Shown here: positions 54,348-64,000 of the stretch, piece after piece | How positions within the stretch are numbered: position 1 is the first letter of the stretch | Layout: each line of letters begins with the position of its first letter | Assembly (NCBI GenBank): GCA_001466705.2 | Contig: LATX02000211.1 | Coordinates: 1,302,001 to 1,366,000 of the forward strand | Reading direction: 5' to 3' | DNA length: 64,000 nt | Origin: Moniliophthora roreri | Taxonomy: Eukaryota > Basidiomycota > Agaricomycetes > Agaricales > Marasmiaceae | The notes under the pieces: generated by a model | Databases searched by the model: none | What the model saw: the letters and a program-made list of their open reading frames with translations, nothing else | Told to the model about the DNA's origin: nothing | Program-made: the position numbers and the translations under genes

Positions 54348-55121
54348 TTGAAACCAAAACCTGAGATGTCCAGAGAAGAAGCAGCTAGACCTTCAAGGGT
54401 GGCTGGCCTCTCTGGCCCTTCTGGAACTACTATAGCCTCCACAGTACCTAAAGTTACCAAAGACAAGGAATGGAAAGAGATTAAAGTGGCATTACTGAGT
54501 CTCTTCAATAGAGATAGAAAGAACATGAGGTGTTTCATGATGGAAGTACAAATCTATGTTGTGCTTAGCCCAAAGGTGTTCAAAATGGACAGGCTGAAGA
54601 TTCTCTTCATGCTGTCATACATTCAGGATGGAGCAGCATAGTTCTGGAAGGAGAATGAGACCCTCTGGGTGCTAGGAGTAAAAAACAAAAAGAAGATAGA
54701 GACATGGGACAAGTTTCTTCAGAAATTCAAAGAAGTGTTCAAACTGTTGGACTAGAAATTGGATGCACAAATGAAGCTCTAAGACCTGGAAATGAAGGAA
54801 TAGGCTAACAAATATTGTTACAAATTCAAGAAAATAGCTGATCAGACCAGCTATAATAACACAGCTTAGATCAAAGCATTTTGGAAAGGCCTGCTGAAGA
54901 GTCTTCTGATGAAGATACTCATGAAACCTGACAGTGAGCCTAAAAATATCAAGAACTGGATGAACACTGCCATTCTATTTGATGAAAGCTACAAACAGGC
55001 CACTCAGCTATCTAGGAAAATAGATGAAGAAAAAGGGAGGACACCAAGGAGTTTCAGGAAAAAGGAAGAGGTGTCAATTAAGTGGATCACAGAAGAGGAA
55101 CAGAAGGAATACATGGCATAA
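54348..55121 (+). pseudogene. Gypsy gag (broken), plus-strand copy
   Basis: Open segments 54,348-54,641 and 54,909-55,121 carry LLSLFNRDRKNMRCFMMEVQ, LFMLSYIQDGAA and a lysine-rich end that leads into the zinc knuckle. The frames are linked by stop-containing sequence with the expected WKENET.. continuation. Confidence 0.75.
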
Positions 55122-55929
55122 GAACAATGTTTCAATTGTGGAAAGGAAGGGCACCAAGTACGAGATTGCCCAAATAGGCCAAGCAGAGAAGGAGAAAAGA
55201 AGAAGAACACTATGCAAGATGCCTATGCAAAGATAAGGGCCATCATTAATAATCAGCCCAAAGAAGAGAAGGACAAGCTCATTGACTTAATGGAGGAAAA
55301 GAGTTTTTAAAGAGGCAGAAGAGGACAATATCTCCACCACTGATAACAATTTTACACCTTATACTAGCTAAAATCAAACAAAATTCTATGCACATCCCTC
55401 TGCTATATGAGGTTGGAACAAAAATTATTAAAACTAAGGCCTTCCTCAATTTGGAAGCCAGAGGGAAGTCCATCAGCCCATCCACAGCCCAGCATCTGAG
55501 GAAGAAGTGGAATTCATTACCAAAACCAATTAAGGTTTTCAATGGAGATGGAACTTCAAACAAAGCTGCCTGAATTACCCATACAGTTACCATGACCTTC
55601 TCTATTGGAGAAAAAGAATTCCACAAAGAACTTCTGATCTCAGGATTAGGAGATGAAGAAATCATTCTAGAACTCCCATAGTTACAGTCTCATAATCCTT
55701 GAATTAATTGGCAGACTGGACAAATGGAGTTCCCTTCTCTCTGTAAGATTTCCATTAGAAAATTTGTCAGAATATTGGACACTGTCAAGCCAGAGGTTCT
55801 GATCAGAGCCAAAACTACTACATCTCAGGAACTAGCTCAGGCAAAGGAAGGACCAGAGCAATCAATACAAGAGATGGTCCCCCCATACCTAGCAGACTAT
55901 TACTCAAGGTTCAAAAAAGGAGCTATAGA

Positions 55930-57191
55930 ACATTTCCCACTCTCCCAATCATATAACCATGCCATTGATCTAAAGGATTACTTTGTACCAAGAGACTGTA
56001 AGCTTTGTCCATTATCTTCAAAAGAACAGGAAGCCCAAAATGAATTCATATAGAAGAATCTATGGAAAGAATACATTCAGAAATTAAAATTGCCTATGGC
56101 TTCCCCTTTCTTCTTCGTAGCAAAGAAAGAGAAAGAAGCACTTCAACCTACACAAGACTACTGGAAGCTGAATGAAGAGACAGTCAAGAATGCCTACTCT
56201 CTACCTCTTGTCCCAGAACTCATTGACAAGTTGAAGGGAGTAAAGATATTCAGCAAATTGAACTTATAGAATGGCTACAATAACATCCAAATCAAGGAAG
56301 GAGATTAGTGGAAAGTGATGTTCAAGATGAACAGAGAGTTGTTTGAACCCACAGTTATGTTCTTTGGTCTTAGCAATTCTCTGGCCACATTTCAAGCCTT
56401 TATGAATGACATCCTTATCTTCGTGGATACCTGGAAGAAGCATCAGGAATAGACAAGATGCCTGCTTCAACATATCAAAGAGCAGAATCTATATCTTGAA
56501 CCAGAGAAATGTAAGTTCAATGCTATGGAAGTCGTATTCTTAGAAATGGTCATCAGACCAGGCCACATCATGATAGACCCTGTTAAACTGGCCAGGATAG
56601 CCAATTGGGAACCTCTGCAGACCATGAAGGGAGTCCATGCATTCCTAGAGTTTGGAAACTTCTTTTGAAGTTCATAGGAAACTACTCTGAAATTGCTTGT
56701 CCATTGCATGACCTGACAAAAAAAGACTATTGCTTTGAATGGATGGTGCAATGTCAAGAAGCATTTAACAAACTCAAACAGTGATTCCTCTCAAAACCAG
56801 TACTAAAGATTCCAGACCTGGAACTTCCTCTTGTAATAGAAACAGATGCATCCAAATGGGCAACAGGAGTTCTACAGCAAAAAGACCAGATAGGGAATGG
56901 CATTCATGTGAATATATATCTAAATCCTTCTCCCCAATGGAGCACAATTATAAGATAAATGACTGTGAACTATTGGGTATTGTATAAGCATTGGAGGAAT
57001 GGCAACACTATCTGATAGATGGAAAACACAAAGTAGTGGTTCTTTCAGACCATAAGAACCTAATATACTTCCAATCTGCACAGAAGCTCAACAGACAACA
57101 AGCAAGATGGAGCTTGTTTCTCTCAGAATTCAATCTCACCCTTATCTATATTCCAGGGAAGAACATGACTCAATCAGATGCACTATTGTGA
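55930..57191 (+). pseudogene. Gypsy reverse transcriptase and RNase H (broken)
   Basis: RT entry QSYNHAIDLKDYFVPRDCKL, then [38 protein letters not shown] and FGLSNSLATFQAFMNDILIF are seen. The segment that normally holds the Y-L-D-D catalytic motif is missing: FMNDI joins directly to LIFVDTWKKH at about 56,405-56,425. RNase H shows IETDASKWATGVLQQK, EHNYKINDCELLGIV and [15 protein letters not shown]. The element could not have been mobile in this form. Confidence 0.78.
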
Positions 57192-57715
57192 TGGTCTAAC
57201 AAAACCAAAGAAGACTCAGATAACAAAAACATAGTCATGCTACCCAATCATCTTTTCATCTGAGGAATCAATTTGGAGCTACAGGATCAGATCATTGAAC
57301 AATTGGGCCTAGACAACTTCCATCAGTTGGCCTTGGAAATGTTACTAAACCAAGGCATGCTGCCAATCAGGTCAGCTTTGTCAGATTGGGATATCAAAAA
57401 CAACATCCTGCTCTATAGGGGAAAGATCTATGTACCTGACAACACACAACTGTAACATGATATAGTACAGAGAATCCACAAAGTGTCAGGTACTGGCCAC
57501 CTGGAACAGTGGAGCACTGTTAAACAGGTTCAGCAGGACTTCTGATGGCCAGAGATGACCAAATTTATTTGAGCATTTCTGGACAGATGCATCCTATGTC
57601 AACAAATGAAAGTTAATACACACCCAACTAGAACACCCATTCAACTGATCAAAGGTGTTCAGAACAGCTTCCTGTTCCAAGTCTGTACAATAGATCTCTG
57701 ATCAAGCCTGGAAAC

Positions 57716-60700
57716 AAGCCAATGCAGGCTGAAATGCTTTTATGCCTTTGATAGTGCTTCTGTCATTTTTTGCACACATTGTGCTCATGGATGGTTGAGT
57801 GTTCTCACCAGGCTCCCAACTGTACCCATGAAGATGATTGTGCAATCCTCCAAAAGTGGGAAACACACTTACTCAATCCTACTCTGTACCTAGGCAAGCC
57901 TATTTCCAGTACATGGTTCACTTACTAGAAAGAGAGTTTTTTGGGTAGCAATTATGTCAGTGGGTATCTCAATGTCTCTGTGCTGGGTCTCAGCAGATAT
58001 GTGCCATTGTTTGATTGTTTCCACATTCCAATCACTCTGTATTGGGGACAGAGTGGTTGCCTCATTTCCACTGCACTGCAGAGCTTGAAGGCATGGACTC
58101 CTTTATTGGACTTTCTGGCCAGACTCAGAAAGGATCATACAGAGTGGGATGCAGACAAGGCCCAACATGTCCAGTGTCTGGTAGTGGAACCTGGCTCTGG
58201 TTAGTGTGATGGCGAGGTCATGATTGACTTTCTGCATTATCACAAGCATGTTCAGTCTATATAACAAGACTGAGACCTTCCTGAGGAGAGAGCAGCATGG
58301 GGAAGAATGTGTTGAGGAAGTCAATTGGGGCATGCTTCCAGAGGGGGTAGGAATGTATATATGGTGGATGGTGGATGGGTATAGGGTCTGTCATCTAGTG
58401 GATGATAAGGTTCATGTGTCTACTTGGGCTGCCTTCACCAGTGAGGGAAATTGGTGTGATAACTCTTATTTCAATGAGCTGGACTGCTGCTCAGATACAG
58501 GAGAATTTGAAGACCCTTTTGAGGCCAAGGAGATTTTCAATGCCTCTTTGTTCCTTTATAACATTACTGGTATCACTCAATCTGCTCTGGTGCCACTTCA
58601 CTTTCAGCATATCTTGTGGCAGCCACCTGCTGATAATATGAACAACATTTCAAAAGAGTCGTACAATGCTTGTGATGTTCTGCCTCATGCTGATTTCACT
58701 TCTACTTTCACTGAAATAAGTGCTATTAGTGCTGCTATTGAGCCATCATGAGAGGGATCAGGCATTGCACACTGTATGAACACTCTGCCAGATATCACAT
58801 CATCTGTGTTGACTACTTGCCAGCTGCCAGTTGTCCATGGTTCTGGTCAAAAATTGTATGAGAGTATGGATGCCTTCTTCCAGAGAAGCAAGAAGAAAAG
58901 GGTCAATGTTTTGGAGAATGAGAACAACAGAGACTGTGAAAGGCAGCTACAGAGAGAGAAGATTGCAGAGTCCCAGGTCACACCTGGTTGTAAGGGTGCA
59001 TGAGTATTTTATTGGGATGAAGTTGAAGAATGCATTTGAATTTGTGTGCCTGCTGGCAGAGTCAATTATTCTGCAATTTGAGATGACTATGCACCAAGTC
59101 AACGGTGATACAACTCTGTTGTGAATGAATGGGATCTCTGTACTCTGTTTGATGGTGCCACTGAACTGGAGGTTTTTGCTGATGACAACAACATGAACAA
59201 GGATCATGATTCATCTATAGAATACTTGTAACACCTCTACTCCTCAACAAATGATAAATATAGTAAGATGTTGATCATAGATAGCACAGAGGACATAGGC
59301 AGGTTTTGGTTTGGCTTCATCGCATGTGCTGATGGTGAATAAGTTTCATCCATGTCCACCAGTGCTGATGACTGGTTGAATGCCACAAGGCTGTTGGCAT
59401 ACTATAATAGTGAAGGTTCACTCAATTTCCATTTACAGTTTCTACTTCTCATCAAAGAGGTGCTTCATGAGACAAATAGTACTATACTATTTTATGATCT
59501 CCATTTGCCTGACTCACCCATCAGGCAGTTATGGTCCATTAAAGTCATGTTTCATGCCATCAGACAAGGTTACTATTTCATCGAGGTTCCCTCTGTTCAC
59601 CCACTCAGTCTCTCCTTGGCTGTGACAAATGTAGTTACTGTGGTGGAAATAGTGAGATGCCAGTGGGAGCATTCTCTGTCTGCCATCATGTGCCAACTGG
59701 CTGATTGAGAGATGGCTTTTTGAATGTTCATACAGGGTCACAAACAGGAGTTCAAAGCACCAAGAGCTTGGACATGGGCTCATCTAGGATTTCACTGAAT
59801 AGATTACACTTTTGAGCATTGTGATTATCTCAGCTATGTCAAGGAGTGAGACCATTTCCTCTGAACACTAAGAGCTTGAGTAGCATGTATGGCTGGTGGG
59901 ATCTTAGGACATCTCGCAAGGGAGGTGGTTGATAATGCTACCATCTGCAGAGGGTCTACAGAGAATGTCATTGCAGCTGGTGGTCTGGATGAGTGTCTGT
60001 ACAGTAATCGTGACAGTGAGGGCTATTGGGATGATCAGTTGACTGAAGATGAGGTCAATTTGATATGTGGCATGTATGAAATCACAACAGGTATGGTACT
60101 TTTATCGCTGATCTCACAGAACACTGCTTTACTGATTATATGTTTGCAGGTGAACTTGACAAGTTTGAGAAGATATTGGTGATTTGAAAGTCTTGGAGGC
60201 CTAAACCTGCAGCCTGAAACACAAGTGGTTTAAATTGTGGATATTGGAGTGCAGATGCAGAAAGTTGGTTCCAGCAGCATAAGGAGAGTATCAACAAGAG
60301 TGAGGTGAAACTGCTAAACAACAAGGAGTGGAGACAGAGTGTGAAGTTCTTCCTGGATAGCTGTAAATTAGCAGAGCAGAACGAGAAGGTCGTGAAGTGG
60401 TTTTTGAACAATAGACTTGGATGATATGGTGACACTTAGTCTTCTGCTCATGTCTGCTGTATTATATTGCTGTTTCCATGTTTTGTATTGTGTAGTCTGT
60501 ATTCTTGATTCTTGTAAATATCTAGACATCATAGATTGTTTATTTGAGCCCCATTGTGTGTATGTGTGTGGCATATGCAAGGTGTTGGTCTGTAATGGCC
60601 TTAAACTACTAGCTGCACATCACAGCATTTATGATGAGTGTTATGGGTCTTGTAACTGGAATTTGACCAACAGTGAGCTTGTACGGTGTCTTGTGTTGGA

Positions 60701-61070
60701 TTGGGACTCATATTATTTGGCTCTCAGTATTCTTTTCTTGATACCACTGGCAATGTGTCCTGTGCACATGTGATCACTATAGCCTTGGGCCAGGCAATAT
60801 GACAGTGTTCTGTGTGTTGCTGTAGGTTCGATGATGATACAAACCATAGCAGAGCACTGTCATCTCAACATGTTTGTGCCACGCTGCAGCATATGCCAAT
60901 CATATGTGCAGGTGTCAGTTCCAGGTCAAAGCAGTCAAAGTGGTCAAAGTAACCATCTCTTCAGGTCTCTTGCAGATATGTGTGAGAATCTACAGTTGCT
61001 ATTTGCTGTATGGAGATGTGAGGAAGAATAGAAAATGAACAGAGAGATGGTGCTGCATGTAGCTGTAGGG
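57716..61070 (+). pseudogene. Long decayed coding region of unknown origin
   Basis: The plus strand keeps coding-like segments: 57,941-58,204, 58,224-58,751 (175 codons, MTFCIITSMFSLYNKTE...), 58,776-59,003, 59,352-59,708 (DDWLNATRLLAYYNSEGS), 59,889-60,182 (HLAREVVDNATICRGSTENV, DSEGYWDDQLTEDEVNLI) and 60,417-60,773 (Cys-rich CGICKVLVCNGLKLL). They are in different frames with few insertions and look like one or two old genes or a large DNA transposon. I recognise no domain. CpG is absent. Confidence 0.4.
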
Positions 61071-63132
61071 TTGGCAAATATTGAAAAAAAGTTGGTAAGT
61101 GAGCTGGCTCTGTCTTGCTCTTGCTCTGTGCTCTGCCTATTGTGCCTCTGGGTATTGTTGGCCTCTAGCTCCCTCCTGTGTGTGTTTTAGAGTCCTTGGG
61201 GTGTCTGTGTGTCTCCTGCCTACTTCTATCTGAACCTGCACTAAAGCACTTCTCTGTTTTCTTCTAGGGTTGTCTCTATCTTTCTGTGAGGTGAATATTG
61301 TTCTTTTTTTCTCCTCAAAGACAGTACTCTAATCACCTTTCCTGCTCTCTTAGGTTCACTCTGTGGGCCTTGCCTCTTTCTAGCCTGTTGAGGCTCTCCT
61401 GTACCTGGTTCCTTGCTTTAGAGTGGCCCATCTGTTCTTTTCTATAGGCAGGACAAGCACTCCCTTGCAGAAGGCTTTGCAGAAGAGAAAGTCAAAGGCT
61501 GACCAGGAATGTGACATTTACATCTTGAAAAGGTGGGAGATAGGTAAATAGGAAGTGCTGTGGAAGGTTGAGAGATCGGTATGTGTGTGTCATCATATTC
61601 AACAATAGCAGTAACAATGTGGATCACTTCACTGTCACATTCTGGTACACCATTTTCACATTCATTGGGGGCATAAGTTTGATATATTTGTTGTCTCTCT
61701 CTGATCTTTGTTCAATGAAATTTTTATTTTTATTTTGTCACAGAACATTGCCTTCATCTCGCTTTGATGGAGGCTGGTTATATTCACATGTACTGCATGT
61801 AAGTTGTGTTATTGTTTTGCTTGATCTCTTTGTTCTGATTTTGCCCATATTGTGTAGGCAGTCACCAACACATTGAACTTTTCTGCAGCCCATTCGATAA
61901 TAACCACCAGTCAGTCACTGATATTGTCTTTATAGCACTGAGGTTGAATGTATGAAGATTGCAGGACCAGGAAGTGTGTTATGTATTCAGAGTCTTGTTA
62001 CATTCATTTGATCTTCTTGACTTGTATTGATATCACTTTATATTGGGAATGTAGATATGCTGTATATACAAAAAATGGACATTCTGTCGCTTGTTCTGCA
62101 TTCTGAATTTCCATGTATATCTGAGGTGGAGAAACAAAAATCAAAATTGCGATATTACTTTCAACAGTGGTCAGGGTCCTCCTTCTTCATAAGGCATCTC
62201 TGAACATCAGATGGCAGCTGTTCCAAGCATGACAGTCAGAACCTCCATAATTAATAGATAATACAATATATTAGAATGATTTCCATGCTGAGAATATATT
62301 AAATTTTCTCTGTTTGAAAATGTTCAGAAAATGCTGATAAGATAAGATAAAAATTCTAAATTTTCCATTGTGGGAAAGTCAGAGAAAACACTAGGAAAAC
62401 ACTAGGAAAATGGTAGGAAAGTCATGTGGAAACACTATATTTCAAAGCAGTTTTTAGATAGTTTTCATATAGTTTTCCTTTTGTATTTAACATCTCTTCT
62501 TTGATATAAAATTCAAAATCTTATATTTATTTTCTGAATGTTTTCTCACTATTTTATAAGGCAGAAAATCTAATATATTTGTAATTGGAAAACTAAAGGA
62601 TGATTTTATAATTTCATTGTTATAATATTATCAAAAAACACAGACTCTTCTGGAAATTAAAATACAGAGTATGCCTGCTGTTTTCAATGTGTGATGATAA
62701 CTTGAAACCAATAGAATTTTCTGAATGTTGTCTGGAAGTGAATATATAGCAGTATTCTGAGTGTATTTTCTTTGTATTAATAGTATGAAAAGAACACCTT
62801 GTATGTAGTGTCTCAGCTTGTGGCCTCTGACACCAGTACCAAACTGGATGATAGAGTTTACTGCCCATGTTTCTGCTTTATGTGCAGAGTGGAGTACCAC
62901 TTCACCTGAGACTGTCCATGCTATATGTGTAAACAATGCCTTGCACATGCACCTGGACATCTTACTTTGGGCTGCCCTGACCAATGATGGTCTTTATGAC
63001 TGGCAAGAAAACAGTCTGATTCAGGTCATCACACTTTGTTGGACCATGGCAATTATGATGATGACCCTGACCTCTTTGGCAATAGAGAACAGTGACAGGA
63101 CTTTTGTTGTAGAAACTAACAACAATTGGTGC
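61071..63132. other. AT-rich decayed DNA
   Basis: CT/TG-rich tracts lie at 61,090-61,350, short ORFs of no known family at 61,568-61,876 and 62,818-63,130, and a direct repeat of AAACACTAGGAAAA at 62,384-62,412. No intact gene. Confidence 0.4.
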
Positions 63133-64000
63133 AATAATTTGTCTAAGATAAGANCAAGTGTGGATCAACATAATCAGAGTTGCTGCACTTAGAATGCCAA
63201 CAAAGCTCTTAGCTAGGTTGATTCTCTCTTATTGAAGTGTTCTACTTCAAAGTGTTCACCTCCAAAGAAGTATAGATGGGTTTTAAAATGGGTTTATTTC
63301 ACAACACACATACAAAACACAAAGAACACAGTGCACAAAGCACAAACACAAGAGCTACAGTCTCATATAAAGACTCAACAGCTGATATAGTCTGACCCTA
63401 TGGAGTTCAAGACTTCTTTAAGACAACTACAGCACACAGTGTACTGGAAAAGGTCCTAGACCAATTTCTACAAAGAGCTCAGCACAGACACACCTCTTGG
63501 TAAGACTCTAAGTGTGTTACAACCTGATACCCAACACAGGCCACACTCTAAGTGCTCAAGGCTCCTTCTTGGTGTAAAGTGTCTCTTAGAAAAGTGCTAC
63601 AACACACTCAAGATGTTAGTCTTGTCTCTTACAACACAAGTTTGTTATCAGATGTCTATCTCTCTGGAGTCACTCAGGACCAATCTCCAGGGCCTGAAGT
63701 AAGGAAGCAAAACTGGAATAGCACACACAATTATACACCAAACAAACTCATCATGTATTCACAATCAGAGGGGGCAGAGTTACTTGAGCATATATGAATA
63801 TCTAGCTGTCCTTATATATGATCCATGGAATATATCTACAGAAAATTAGAAATAATGTCCAATAATTCAGGAAATAATAAACAAGTGACTGAGATGCCAA
63901 AAGAGGGAATATTCAGATGTCACAGAGTCTGGCCACTAGGGTATCTGACCATATCTGCATGGGTATCTACTTCTCCAGGTTTTCTGGACTCTATAATTTG
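63133..64000 (+). repeat. Repeat R1, copy at the right window edge
   Basis: TAATTTGTCTAAGATAAGA, then a single N (63,154), then R1 sequence from CAAGTGTGGATC onward collinear with 13,184-14,020. About 55 bases present in the other copies between these points are missing. The copy runs off the window. Two plus-strand ORFs near 63,520-63,797 match the ORF at 13,578 of copy B, but both are interrupted. Confidence 0.7.
63154..63154. other. Single-N scaffold join 3
   Basis: The N interrupts an R1 copy. About 55 bp that the other copies have at this point are missing, so this is a short gap or collapsed join. Unlike the first two N joins, no exact duplicate follows. Confidence 0.75.

Larger units (their letters stand above)
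53985..57715 (+). mobile_element. Ty3/Gypsy retrotransposon internal region, plus strand
   Basis: Gag (53,997-55,121), CCHC knuckle (CFNCGKEGHQVRDCP at about 55,126-55,170), protease region (about 55,380-55,520), reverse transcriptase (about 55,930-56,700), RNase H (about 56,800-57,180) and the HHCC zinc part of integrase (about 57,480-57,640) can be followed in broken frames. No LTR is attached on either side. It ends at about 57,715. The gag resembles the minus-strand copy at 51 kb, so both belong to the same or sister families. Stops, frameshifts and CpG loss make it non-functional. Confidence 0.85.

Noticed and set aside
62380..62420. CRISPR-like or satellite repeat (AAACACTAGGAAAA)
   Set aside because: There are only two adjacent short units in AT-rich DNA of a eukaryote; no array.

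Overview
The window looks like a piece of a repeat-rich filamentous basidiomycete genome, most likely an Agaricomycete. The genes are split by many 47-61 bp GT-AG introns. They encode typical fungal housekeeping proteins and an Ask1 subunit of the DASH complex, and one fragment matches the N-terminal module of the kinases expanded in Agaricomycetes. The exact species cannot be read from the sequence. The very high transposon load would suit an ectomycorrhizal or otherwise TE-rich mushroom (inference).

Layout. Bases 1-24,160 and 48,200-64,000 are transposon graveyards almost free of CpG. Two compact CpG-containing gene islands lie between them, at about 24.2-33.06 kb and 38.65-47.7 kb, separated by a further 5.5 kb of decayed repeat. 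Island 1 carries, in order: eIF2-alpha (-), a Yju2/CCDC130-like splicing factor (+), pICln (-), proteasome lid subunit Rpn7 (+), threonyl-tRNA synthetase (+), a small uncertain ORF (-), and the 5' stub of a kinase-family gene cut off by repeat DNA. Island 2 carries DASH subunit Ask1 (-), a PMC1-type Ca2+-ATPase (-) and a small uncertain gene (+). Two divergent pairs share promoters of only 106 and 144 bp. Joined exon lengths are divisible by three in all seven recognised genes.

The repeat part contains a Ty3/Gypsy family represented by two internal regions (49.7-52.3 kb, minus; 54.0-57.7 kb, plus) and several LTRs. Two LTRs are solo copies with perfect 5-bp target duplications. There are also Ty1/Copia remnants, hAT elements (one with perfect 8-bp target duplications and a solo LTR nested inside), a remnant hAT transposase, a 91-bp hAT-like MITE, a 782-bp TA-flanked inverted-repeat element with tRNA-like A and B boxes, a 0.57-kb inverted-repeat element and a large G-rich foldback. 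Copies inserted inside copies, with matching empty sites elsewhere in the window, give a relative order of insertion.

The strongest unexpected signal is in the Gypsy LTR family. The 12 bases just inside the 5' LTR are the exact complement of a 12-mer in the LTR that lies 32 nt downstream of a TATA-like box in all three LTRs measured. This is the arrangement expected for Tf1/sushi-type self-primed reverse transcription.

Three single N bases mark scaffold joins. Two are followed by perfect repeats of the preceding 2,251 and 763 bases, which are best read as assembly artefacts and not biology.
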